This document shows positions 8,106 through 13,878 of a stretch of 13,878 nt of DNA, piece by piece. Below the pieces are notes generated by a model. It was not told the origin of the DNA and made no database searches. It saw only the letters and a list, made by a program, of their open reading frames with translations. The first letter of the stretch is position 1; every line of letters starts with the position of its first letter. Source of the DNA: an uncultured Thiotrichaceae bacterium (GTDB lineage: Bacteria > Pseudomonadota > Gammaproteobacteria > Thiotrichales > Thiotrichaceae); contig CALHAO010000324.1 in the NCBI GenBank assembly GCA_937931765.1, positions 1 to 13,878 on the forward strand, read 5' to 3'. The translations under genes and the position numbers were made by a program.

Positions 8106-8510
8106 TTATTCATTGTCATGGCCGCAATGCTCATGGTTCTGACAAGTGCGATAATTCCAGAAATGACCGATGGCCAACACCGCCGCACCAATCACTGTTA
8201 GTGTTTTCTCACCAGTTTCACCCAGTAAGTCATGACCCAGTAAGGCCGCAGCAGCCAGAATGCTCAGGCCGATAAACCCGGTGATCAATACGCGATAACG
8301 TTTATGCTTTTTACACCCCATTAACAGGGCCGCAGCGCTAATCGGAATAACACCAAACAGCATCCATTTATGGAAAGCCTCATCAGACATGGGTAGAGCA
8401 ACCAGTGCGGGGAGTAATGTCACCAGCAGTGGCATCGCCAGACAGTGGATGGCGCACAGGAAGGACAGACTGATCGCTGTTTTGTCAGCTAAAGTTTGTA
8501 TATTTCTCAT
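8106..8510 (-). CDS. MerC-domain inner-membrane protein with His/Cys tail
   Basis: Small membrane protein of 134 aa with four predicted hydrophobic spans (about residues 13-40, 48-65, 74-92 and 101-118). The first contains C-A-I-H-C (19-23), matching the Cys-x-x-His-Cys signature of MerC-family proteins, which can carry Hg(II) or other soft metals across the inner membrane. After the last span the C-terminus is rich in ligands: C123, H126, H128, C129 and H131. No merR, merT, merP or merA is present. It lies 18 nt after zur and 35 nt before the GTPase start, so I infer handling of zinc or a related metal, not mercury resistance. The specific role is unknown. Confidence 0.85.
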   Translation of the reverse strand: MRNIQTLADKTAISLSFLCAIHCLAMPLLVTLLPALVALPMSDEAFHKWMLFGVIPISAAALLMGCKKHKRYRVLITGFIGLSILAAAALLGHDLLGETGEKTLTVIGAAVLAIGHFWNYRTCQNHEHCGHDNE

Positions 8511-8528
8511 TTCTCATTTCACTTTTCG

Positions 8529-9005
8529 TTAGTTAGGATGGGGAAAGGTTGTAAAGCAAGTTTCGCAGAGGCATTTCATTTCTAATTGCGGGCTAATCAG
8601 GTGATACCCCGCGTCTTTCACGTTGCTTTGAAGTTGCTCAATCATTGACGGGTCAATATTAATTTCATCAACTCGTTGGCATTTTTCACAGATTAAAAAC
8701 TGTGTGACCTCATGACCGTGAGAGCAAGTGATATGGGAGCAAGCTACATACTTGTTGTTTGAATCCAACTTATGAACGAGGTGTTCTTCTGCTAGAAAAT
8801 CCAGAATCCGGTAGACCGACATGGCGGGCATCGTTTTACCTGACTCATCCTTGCATTGGTCAACCAGCTCGTAAGCGGATAGTGCTTTGTCTGCTTGCAA
8901 TAAACCGGACAAGACTTGTTTGCGCTTGCTGGTGAGGCGGACACCATGCTCTTTGCAGTTATGTTCGGCCTGTTTGATATTTTCGAGAACGCTATTCATA
9001 GTCAT
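8529..9005 (-). CDS. zur: Fur-family zinc uptake repressor, Zur-like
   Basis: Cytoplasmic repressor of 158 aa that should bind DNA when loaded with Zn(II). The N-terminal winged helix contains R-x-T-x-x-R near residues 23-28 and the recognition region A-M-S-V-Y-R-I-L-D-F-L (61-71), typical of Fur proteins. The C-terminal half carries C-E-K-C (106-109) and C-L-C-E-T-C (145-150), which supply the structural Cys4 zinc site. It also has C89/H91/H96/H98, likely regulatory ligands. The Fur-type H-H-D-H block is absent, favouring Zur. It heads the operon and sits 15 nt from an AT-rich palindrome, so self-repression is likely. Start: ATG at 9005 or the in-frame ATG at 8999; no Shine-Dalgarno is visible for either. 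Zur is inferred from motifs and neighbours. Confidence 0.85.
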   Translation of the reverse strand: MTMNSVLENIKQAEHNCKEHGVRLTSKRKQVLSGLLQADKALSAYELVDQCKDESGKTMPAMSVYRILDFLAEEHLVHKLDSNNKYVACSHITCSHGHEVTQFLICEKCQRVDEINIDPSMIEQLQSNVKDAGYHLISPQLEMKCLCETCFTTFPHPN

Positions 9006-9020
9006 ACCAATAAAATTGAT

Positions 9021-9037
9021 ATGATATATTGTATCAT
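9021..9037. promoter_or_regulatory. Candidate Zur/Fur-type operator in the zur-doeA divergent region
   Basis: ATGATATATTGTATCAT is a 17-bp near-perfect palindrome (7 of 8 base pairs match around a central base), the 8-1-8 symmetry expected of a Fur-family dimer site. It lies 15 nt upstream of the zur ATG. On the minus strand it overlaps a possible -10 (TACAAT), with TTGATA at 9049-9054 as a -35 at a short 15-nt spacing. Binding here would block zur operon transcription. The assignment to Zur is from position and symmetry, not from a scored motif. Confidence 0.6.
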
Positions 9038-9041
9038 TAGA

Positions 9042-9059
9042 AGATAAATATCAATATCT
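9042..9059. promoter_or_regulatory. Second GATA/TATC inverted repeat next to the putative Zur site
   Basis: AGATAAATATCAATATCT has 5-bp inverted arms (AGATA/TATCT) and internal GATA-AA-TATC symmetry, separated from the first palindrome by 4 nt. Together the two form a tandem array of GATA/TATC half-sites across 9021-9059. This could be a second, weaker dimer site for the same regulator, or only AT-rich promoter sequence. Confidence 0.35.
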
Positions 9060-9083
9060 ACTTGCAATGAAGAGCCAATAAAC

Positions 9084-9278
9084 ATTATCGACACCATTCA
9101 CCACTTCGGCTACGCTTATTAAGCACTGAGCAACACCAAAAACATGCCACCGGAGCCTGTCATGAACGATATAACACTCAATTTTTCCAGAGCAGAATAC
9201 GCAAAACGGCTTAGCAAGGTGCGCGCTGCAATGTTGGCACAAGATATTCAGACCCTGATTGTGCATGACCCGTCCAAT
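9084..9278 (+). repeat. Right copy of the 195-bp direct repeat (leads into intact doeA)
   Basis: Same orientation as 1875-2069 and about 96% identical without gaps. This copy includes 78 nt upstream of the doeA start and its first 39 codons, then continues into the full gene. The left boundary is about 46 nt downstream of the zur operator, so everything from 2070 to 9083 is unique sequence enclosed by the repeats. Confidence 0.95.
9152..9155 (+). promoter_or_regulatory. Shine-Dalgarno GGAG deciding the doeA start
   Basis: GGAG sits 6 nt before ATG 9162. The ATG at 9144 has no such motif. The same GGAG and ATG are kept in the truncated left copy (1943-1946 and 1953). Confidence 0.6.
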
Positions 9279-10349
9279 ATGTCATGGCTGACCGGTTATG
9301 ATGGCTGGTCTTTTTACACACCGCAGGTGGTTGTCATCGGCCCGACAGGAGAACCGCTTTGGTATGGCCGCACGATTGATGCCAATGGTGCCAAACGAAC
9401 GGTTTATATGGATCAGGACAATATCACCTGCTACCCCGATCATTATGTGATGAACCCACCGATGCATGCGATGGAGCATCTGGCTAATGAAATTCTCAAG
9501 CCTCGTGGCTGGGCGAACGGCAATATTGGCATTGAAATGGACAACTACTATTTCAGTCCTACCGCTTATTTGTCACTCAAAGACAACCTGCCGGAAGCCA
9601 CACTCACTGATACCACCGCTCTGGTTAACTGGTGCCGAGCGGTTAAATCAGCACAAGAAATTGATTACATGCGCATTGCTGCACGTATCGTTGAAAACAT
9701 GCACCGTGCCGCCTTTGCCATGATTGAGCCGGGACTGCCTAAAAACCGCTTGGTGGGAGAAATTTACCGCGTGGCGATGGCAGGTCATGACGGGCATGCG
9801 GGAGATTATCCGGCGATAGTGCCGATCCTGCCTTCCGGTGCTGATGCCTCCGCAGCACACCTGACCTGGGATGAGCGCCCTTTTAATAAAGATGAAGGCA
9901 CTTTTTTTGAGATCGCAGGCTGTCATAAACGGTATCACTGCCCACTATCACGCACTATTTATCTTGGCACACCTGACGATAAGTTTCAGCGGGGCGAGGC
10001 AGCTTTGAATGAAGGCCTGGAAGCCGGGTTAGCCGCCGCCAAACCGGGCAACCGCTGTGCGGATATAGCTAACGCACTAAATAATACACTGGAAAAACAT
10101 GGTATCAGCCGTGGCGGTGCACGTTGTGGTTACCCCATTGGCTTAAGTTACCCACCAGACTGGGGCGAACGTACCATGAGCCTGCGCCCAACTGATGATA
10201 CTATTCTTGAGCCGGGTATGACCTTCCATTTTATGCCTGGTTTGTGGATGGATAACTGGGGTATGGAGACCACAGAAAGTATTGTTATTACCGAAACCGG
10301 CGTGGAAACTTTATGCGACTATCCACGGCAGTTGTTTGTTAAAAAGTAG
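9162..10349 (+). CDS. doeA: Ectoine hydrolase (M24 peptidase fold)
   Basis: Predicted cytoplasmic enzyme of 395 aa (also called EutD) that opens the ectoine ring to N-acetyl-diaminobutyrate, the first step in using ectoine as carbon and nitrogen source. It matches what I know of DoeA/EutD over its full length: an N-terminal block ending D-P-S-N-M-S-W-L-T-G-Y-D-G-W-S-F-Y, then D-A-N-G-A-K-R-T, E-M-D-N-Y-Y-F, G-D-Y-P-A-I-V-P, and near residues 322-342 G-Y-P-I-G-L-S-Y-P-P-D-W-G-E-R-T. In the M24 core, F-F-E-I-A-G (248-253) and Y-H-C-P-L-S-R-T (258-265) replace the usual metal-binding aspartates, as fits this subgroup. GGAG at 9152-9155 lies 6 nt before ATG 9162, favouring it over the in-frame ATG at 9144. 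It diverges from zur and precedes upp by 18 nt. No doeB deacetylase is in the window. Confidence 0.88.
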   Translation: MNDITLNFSRAEYAKRLSKVRAAMLAQDIQTLIVHDPSNMSWLTGYDGWSFYTPQVVVIGPTGEPLWYGRTIDANGAKRTVYMDQDNITCYPDHYVMNPPMHAMEHLANEILKPRGWANGNIGIEMDNYYFSPTAYLSLKDNLPEATLTDTTALVNWCRAVKSAQEIDYMRIAARIVENMHRAAFAMIEPGLPKNRLVGEIYRVAMAGHDGHAGDYPAIVPILPSGADASAAHLTWDERPFNKDEGTFFEIAGCHKRYHCPLSRTIYLGTPDDKFQRGEAALNEGLEAGLAAAKPGNRCADIANALNNTLEKHGISRGGARCGYPIGLSYPPDWGERTMSLRPTDDTILEPGMTFHFMPGLWMDNWGMETTESIVITETGVETLCDYPRQLFVKK

Positions 10350-10367
10350 AGCAACGAGGAGCACCCA

Positions 10368-10994
10368 ATGAGCGTTCAGATAATAAAACACCCACTGATT
10401 AGTCACAAAATGGGCTTAATGCGGCAAGACGGCTTAAGTACCCGTGGTTTTCGCCAATTAGCAGCAGAAGTAGGCTGCTTATTAACCTATGAAGCCACCA
10501 AAGATCTTGAGCTGGAACCTTACGAAATTGAAGGCTGGAACGGCCCTGTTCAGGTTGAGCGTATCAAGGGAAAAAAGATTACCGTTGTGCCTATTTTGCG
10601 TGCCGGATTAGGCATGTTAGATGGTGTGCTGGAGTTGGTGCCCAGCGCAAAAATCAGTGTAGTGGGTTTATATCGCAATGAAGAAACCTTGGAACCGGTA
10701 CCTTATTTCGAGAAGTTCACCAGTGATATTGACGAACGTATGGCGCTGATCGTTGATCCCATGCTAGCGACCGGTGGCTCGATGATTGCTACTATCGACA
10801 TGCTGAAAAAAGCAGGCTGCAGCAGTATCCGTGCACTCGTATTAGTAGCCGCCCCCGAAGGTATCCAAAAACTTCAGCAGGCACACCCTGATATTAGTTT
10901 GTATACCGCAGCTCTCGATTCACACCTGAATGAAAACGGCTATATTATTCCGGGCTTGGGTGATGCAGGCGACAAGATCTTTGGTACAAAATAA
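10368..10994 (+). CDS. upp: Uracil phosphoribosyltransferase
   Basis: Pyrimidine-salvage enzyme of 208 aa, the normal length, converting uracil and PRPP to UMP and pyrophosphate in the cytoplasm. The type I PRTase PRPP loop is visible as D-P-M-L-A-T-G-G-S around residues 128-136. Other family landmarks are H-P-L-I-S-H-K near the N-terminus, T-Y-E-A, V-P-I-L-R-A-G-L-G-M and, at the C-terminus, the uracil-binding G-Y-I-I-P-G-L-G-D-A-G-D. GAGGAG (10356-10361) lies 6 nt before the ATG. It follows doeA by 18 nt and is probably co-transcribed with it. That is an unusual partner, since upp usually sits with uracil transport genes. The sequence appears intact. Confidence 0.97.
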   Translation: MSVQIIKHPLISHKMGLMRQDGLSTRGFRQLAAEVGCLLTYEATKDLELEPYEIEGWNGPVQVERIKGKKITVVPILRAGLGMLDGVLELVPSAKISVVGLYRNEETLEPVPYFEKFTSDIDERMALIVDPMLATGGSMIATIDMLKKAGCSSIRALVLVAAPEGIQKLQQAHPDISLYTAALDSHLNENGYIIPGLGDAGDKIFGTK

Positions 10995-11061
10995 GAGCTT
11001 ACCCGATACAAGGTTCACCCGTTCGATATACCTTTTCAGCATCGTGAGGAATAATCGACAG

Positions 11062-11089
11062 TTGCCTGTGATACACTGATTTCTATAGT
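11062..11089 (+). promoter_or_regulatory. Possible sigma-70 promoter for tctABC
   Basis: TTGCCT (11062-11067) and TATAGT (11084-11089) are separated by 16 nt and end 19 nt before the tctA GTG. An overlapping alternative -10, TACACT with an upstream TG, is at 11072-11077. The 114-nt upp-tctA gap would allow the transporter genes separate transcription. No terminator with a T-run was found in this gap, so read-through from doeA-upp is also possible. Confidence 0.4.
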
Positions 11090-11094
11090 CTTTT

Positions 11095-11101
11095 GGAGGA
11101 G
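11095..11101 (+). promoter_or_regulatory. Shine-Dalgarno GGAGGAG supporting a GTG start for tctA
   Basis: GGAGGAG lies 7 nt before the GTG at 11109, which supports this non-ATG initiation codon. Confidence 0.7.
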
Positions 11102-11108
11102 AAAAGGC

Positions 11109-12659
11109 GTGGAATTTCTTCAATACTTTGGTGAAGTGTTTACCTTAACCAATTTCACGATTCTGGTATGTGGAACTATCGGTGGTTTACTGCTGGGTGC
11201 AACACCCGGTTTAAGCCCAACGATGGCCGTCGCCTTACTCATCCCCTTCACCTTCCAAATGGAACCCACCACTTCCCTCATTCTATTAGGCGCAGTGTAC
11301 ACTTCAACCGTAGCAGGTGGTGCTGTCAGCGGTATATTAGTCAACATTCCCGGTGCCCCTGCTAACATTGCCACCGTGATGGACGGTCATCCGATGGCTA
11401 AAAATGGCCGGGCCACTGAAGCACTACATTACTGCTTCATCAGCTCACTGATTGGCGGTGTGGTTGGCGTATTTTTATTGATTTTTTTTACGCCCCCACT
11501 GGCTGATCTCGCGCTTAAATTTGGCCCACCCGAACTATTCTGGATGTCAATTTTTGGCGTTACCATTATCGCATCATTAGGCGGCGGACAGGTCACAAAA
11601 GGACTGATTGCCGGTGCACTGGGTTTGTGGATTTCCACCATTGGTTATAACCCGGTACTGGGCGAAGAACGCTTTGTATTTACTGAACATCTGGCGGGTG
11701 GTGTGCATATTATAGCCGCGTTGATCGGCTTATTTGCTATCCCGCAGGTCTTAACCTTATTGCAGAATTCAGGTAAGAAAAGCGAAGTGCAAATGAATTC
11801 GCTGGAAAACCACAGCGTCCTGAAATCCTTTCGCTACAATATCAGCCGCGTCCGGGCGCTTACCATTGGTACTGTCGTTGGCAGTATTGTTGGTGTGATC
11901 CCCGGTGCAGGTGGCCAGATTGCCGGACTGGTAGCCTATGATCAGACCCGTAAAAGCAGCCCTGACCCCAGCAAGTTTGGTAAAGGTGAACCGGATGGTG
12001 TTATCGCCGCAGAAAGTGCTAATAATGCCATGGTCGGCCCTTCCTTGGTGCCATTACTGACGCTGGGCATACCAGGCAGCCCAACCGCTGCCGTTCTGCT
12101 GGGTGGCCTGTTAATTAATGGTTTGTTCCCCGGCCCGGATCTATTCACCGTCCACGCAAAAGTCACTTGGACATTTATCGACTCCTTGTTAGTCGGACAA
12201 GTGCTAATGATGATTTTCGGCCTGTCAATCAGCAGATATAGCCGTTTTGTTACCCGTATTCCTAATCACATGATGGCCGCCACCGTGACTGTACTAGCCG
12301 TTTTCGGTACCTATAGCGTGCAAAATAGTATGTCCGATGTGTTGGTCATGTTGTCGCTGGGTGTGATGATGTTCTTCGCCGCCAAAATTGGCTTCAGCCC
12401 GGCTCCGTTAGTATTGGGCCTGATTTTGGGTAAGCTAACTGAAACTAATTTCTTACAAGGCCGCATGATTGGAGACAGCATGGATGGCGCATGGAGTTAT
12501 TTCTTCTCCGGCACCATCAATCTAATTCTCATCACCCTATGTGTGCTTTCCATTGTGTTCAGCGTACGGGGAGAAATTCGTGAAACTAAAGCTAAACGGG
12601 AAAAGGAAAGACTGCAGGCTTTGGGTGCTCAGGAAAATCAGGATGGTGCTGCGTTATGA
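11109..12659 (+). CDS. tctA: TTT-family transporter large membrane subunit (TctA)
   Basis: Inner-membrane channel subunit of 516 aa of a tripartite tricarboxylate-type transporter, which works with a small membrane protein and a periplasmic binding protein to import carboxylates or other small solutes by ion coupling. The TctA motifs are clear: G-A-T-P-G-L-S-P-T-M-A near residues 30-40, N-I-P-G-A-P-A-N-I-A-T then D-G-H-P-M-A near 80-97, and the second internal copy V-I-P-G-A-G-G-Q-I-A-G near 260-270. The rest is strongly hydrophobic with roughly 11-12 spans, ending in a charged tail. Translation starts at GTG. Its stop overlaps the tctB start (ATGA). Substrate cannot be told from sequence; nearness to doeA makes ectoine or a breakdown product a hypothesis. 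Confidence 0.95.
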   Translation: MEFLQYFGEVFTLTNFTILVCGTIGGLLLGATPGLSPTMAVALLIPFTFQMEPTTSLILLGAVYTSTVAGGAVSGILVNIPGAPANIATVMDGHPMAKNGRATEALHYCFISSLIGGVVGVFLLIFFTPPLADLALKFGPPELFWMSIFGVTIIASLGGGQVTKGLIAGALGLWISTIGYNPVLGEERFVFTEHLAGGVHIIAALIGLFAIPQVLTLLQNSGKKSEVQMNSLENHSVLKSFRYNISRVRALTIGTVVGSIVGVIPGAGGQIAGLVAYDQTRKSSPDPSKFGKGEPDGVIAAESANNAMVGPSLVPLLTLGIPGSPTAAVLLGGLLINGLFPGPDLFTVHAKVTWTFIDSLLVGQVLMMIFGLSISRYSRFVTRIPNHMMAATVTVLAVFGTYSVQNSMSDVLVMLSLGVMMFFAAKIGFSPAPLVLGLILGKLTETNFLQGRMIGDSMDGAWSYFFSGTINLILITLCVLSIVFSVRGEIRETKAKREKERLQALGAQENQDGAAL

Positions 12660-13102
12660 TCGTACTAAAAAAGCCATTAATAGCCAGTTTATCCGTTTTT
12701 ATCTTGTCTGCATTCCTGCTCTACTTATGCGTCGGGCACGAGACGCCTGAGGTCTATTTATTTCCGCTGATCGTTAGCATCGCTCTATTTTTATTAAGTG
12801 GCTTTCTGCTGACACGTGAATTATTGGGGATTTACACCAGTGATATTGAAGCGATGGGCCTGTTAAAGCTGCTACCTGTGTTAGGGATTTTTATCGCCTA
12901 CTTATATGCCATTGAGTTATTAGGCATGTATAGCAGCTCCATGCTGGCTTTGTTTTTAATCGCTTTTATTTACCATCCGCCAGCAACCCTGACTGAGCGG
13001 ATAAAAAGTAGTGCCTTGGTCGCTGTATTATTTATCGGGGCAATGTATATCCTATTTTCGGTGTTGTTAAAAGTCCAGACGCCGATGGGACTGTTAATGT
13101 AA
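12656..13102 (+). CDS. tctB: TTT-family transporter small membrane subunit (TctB)
   Basis: Small inner-membrane protein of 148 aa with about four hydrophobic spans (roughly residues 8-24, 32-50, 77-105 and 118-140), the size and topology of TctB proteins. TctB is poorly conserved, so the call rests mainly on its place between tctA and tctC. Its ATG overlaps the tctA stop by 4 nt (ATGA), so translation is coupled. It is followed after 59 nt by the binding-protein gene. No truncation is seen. Confidence 0.88.
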   Translation: MIVLKKPLIASLSVFILSAFLLYLCVGHETPEVYLFPLIVSIALFLLSGFLLTRELLGIYTSDIEAMGLLKLLPVLGIFIAYLYAIELLGMYSSSMLALFLIAFIYHPPATLTERIKSSALVAVLFIGAMYILFSVLLKVQTPMGLLM

Positions 13103-13161
13103 TTGGAGTGGCATAACTCAGGAATTTAGCCACATTAATAAACTCTACAAAGGTTGTAACT

Positions 13162-13878
13162 ATGATATTTCCAAAACTGAAATTAAAATGGGGTCGCATC
13201 CTGACCTCAGGTGCACTCTTATTCTCACTGGCTTCAACGGTCACGGCTGACGAATTTCCGGATCGTCCTATTTCGCTGACAGTGGCTTATGGCGCAGGTG
13301 GTGCGACCGACTTTCAAGCACGTATCGTCACCATGATGGCCGCTCAAACCGATGAAGATGGCAAAGGTGTTTATCTCGGCGGACAGCCAATTGTTGTTAT
13401 CAACCGTCCGGGTGCAGGCGGGCAAGTTGGCTGGAATGATTTTGTCAAAAAGGCCAAACCGGATGGCTACCAACTGGCGGCTTATAATGTGCCACACTTT
13501 ATTGCACAATCTATCGCCTTCCCTGACAAGGTAAAATACAACATCGATAATCTGGAACCCCTAGCTAACTGGGGCGCAGATCCGGCAGTATTCATTGTTG
13601 GCAAAGACAGTGAATTCAACTCAATGGCCGATGTGGTTAAATTTGCTAAAGAAAATCCCGGTAAACTCACTATTTCAGGCGCAGGCTTATACGTTGGACA
13701 CCATATCGCAGCCTTACAACTGGACAAAGCTGCCGAAATTGAAACCAAATACGTACCTGCTGGTGGTGGTGTAAAAGCCCTGCAATTTGTCATGGGTGGC
13801 CAGGTCAAAGCTGGCTTTAACAACCTTTCTGACGCTTTCCGGAACCAGGATCGCATTAAGATATTGGCAGTCGCTGAT
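13162..13878 (+). CDS. tctC: TTT-family periplasmic binding protein (TctC/Bug), 3' end outside the window
   Basis: The first 239 codons of a periplasmic receptor. The open frame runs past the right edge, so the C-terminus (usually ~80-100 more residues) is not visible. A Sec signal peptide covers residues 1-29 (K-rich start, hydrophobic core, likely cleavage after T-V-T-A). The mature part begins F-P-D-R-P-I-S-L-T-V-A-Y-G-A-G-G-A-T-D, the hallmark of Bug proteins that contact the ligand carboxylate. N-R-P-G-A-G-G-Q-V-G and K-P-D-G-Y follow. AGG stands 9 nt before the ATG, a modest ribosome site. It is the third gene of the tctABC set. The P-A-G-G-G-V-K-A-L motif near the window end is also typical. 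The ligand is unknown. Confidence 0.93.
   Translation, partial: MIFPKLKLKWGRILTSGALLFSLASTVTADEFPDRPISLTVAYGAGGATDFQARIVTMMAAQTDEDGKGVYLGGQPIVVINRPGAGGQVGWNDFVKKAKPDGYQLAAYNVPHFIAQSIAFPDKVKYNIDNLEPLANWGADPAVFIVGKDSEFNSMADVVKFAKENPGKLTISGAGLYVGHHIAALQLDKAAEIETKYVPAGGGVKALQFVMGGQVKAGFNNLSDAFRNQDRIKILAVAD

Noticed and set aside
8106..8510. Mercury resistance operon
   Set aside because: Only a MerC-like gene is present. MerR, MerT, MerP and MerA are absent and the neighbours point to zinc.
9162..10349. DMSP lyase DddP or a general Xaa-Pro dipeptidase (both M24 fold)
   Set aside because: The sequence blocks match DoeA/EutD along the full length, and the canonical metal aspartates of prolidases are missing.
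11010..11034. Terminator after upp
   Set aside because: AAGGT/ACCTT is a 5-bp, AT-containing stem with a 15-nt loop. The following T stretch is too short to be convincing.
13109..13132. Hairpin GTGGC/GCCAC between tctB and tctC
   Set aside because: A five-pair stem with a long mismatched loop and no T-run; too weak to call a regulatory structure.
1..13878. tRNA, rRNA, CRISPR array or transposase genes
   Set aside because: No cloverleaf-like or rRNA sequence, no regularly spaced repeats and no transposase motifs were seen on either strand. The only notable repeat pair is the doeA 5' duplication.

Overview
The window looks like chromosome of a free-living, probably marine or salt-adapted gammaproteobacterium. 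This rests on an ectoine-degradation gene, a tripartite tricarboxylate (TTT) transporter, a Zur-type repressor with a COG0523 GTPase, and a balanced base composition. The lineage is inferred from gene content only; no rRNA or other taxonomic marker is present.

Layout. Positions 1-198 hold no gene, but carry a hairpin terminator (134-159) for the leftward gene at 199-1782. That gene encodes a Tat-exported extracellular solute-binding protein of the peptide/nickel family and stands alone. Positions 1783-2211 contain a truncated copy of the 5' end of the ectoine hydrolase gene (1875-2069), then about 140 nt that I do not recognise.

Positions 2212-9005 are one compact leftward operon read from 9005 down. 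Its order is a Zur-like Fur-family repressor, a MerC-like membrane protein, a COG0523 (CobW/ZigA-like) metallochaperone GTPase, a Sec-exported solute-binding protein, two NikB/NikC-like permeases and a fused NikD-NikE-like ATPase. The genes are 18-26 nt apart or overlap by 1-4 nt. An AT-rich palindrome in front of zur looks like a Fur/Zur operator. Together these suggest a Zur-controlled uptake and allocation system for zinc or another metal, or a metal complex, using a nickel/peptide-type ABC importer instead of ZnuABC.

Positions 9162-10994 run rightward: ectoine hydrolase (doeA/eutD), then upp (uracil phosphoribosyltransferase) 18 nt later. After a 114-nt gap with a plausible promoter come tctA, tctB and the start of tctC, which runs off the right edge. 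The TTT system may import a substrate linked to doeA, but this is inference.

The most notable structural feature is that the whole metal operon lies between two direct copies of the doeA 5' region (1875-2069 and 9084-9278, 195 bp, 8 mismatches, spacing 7209 bp). The left copy is a dead 5' fragment and the right copy leads into the intact gene. This is the footprint expected from a duplication, or from integration of a segment by homologous recombination at doeA.
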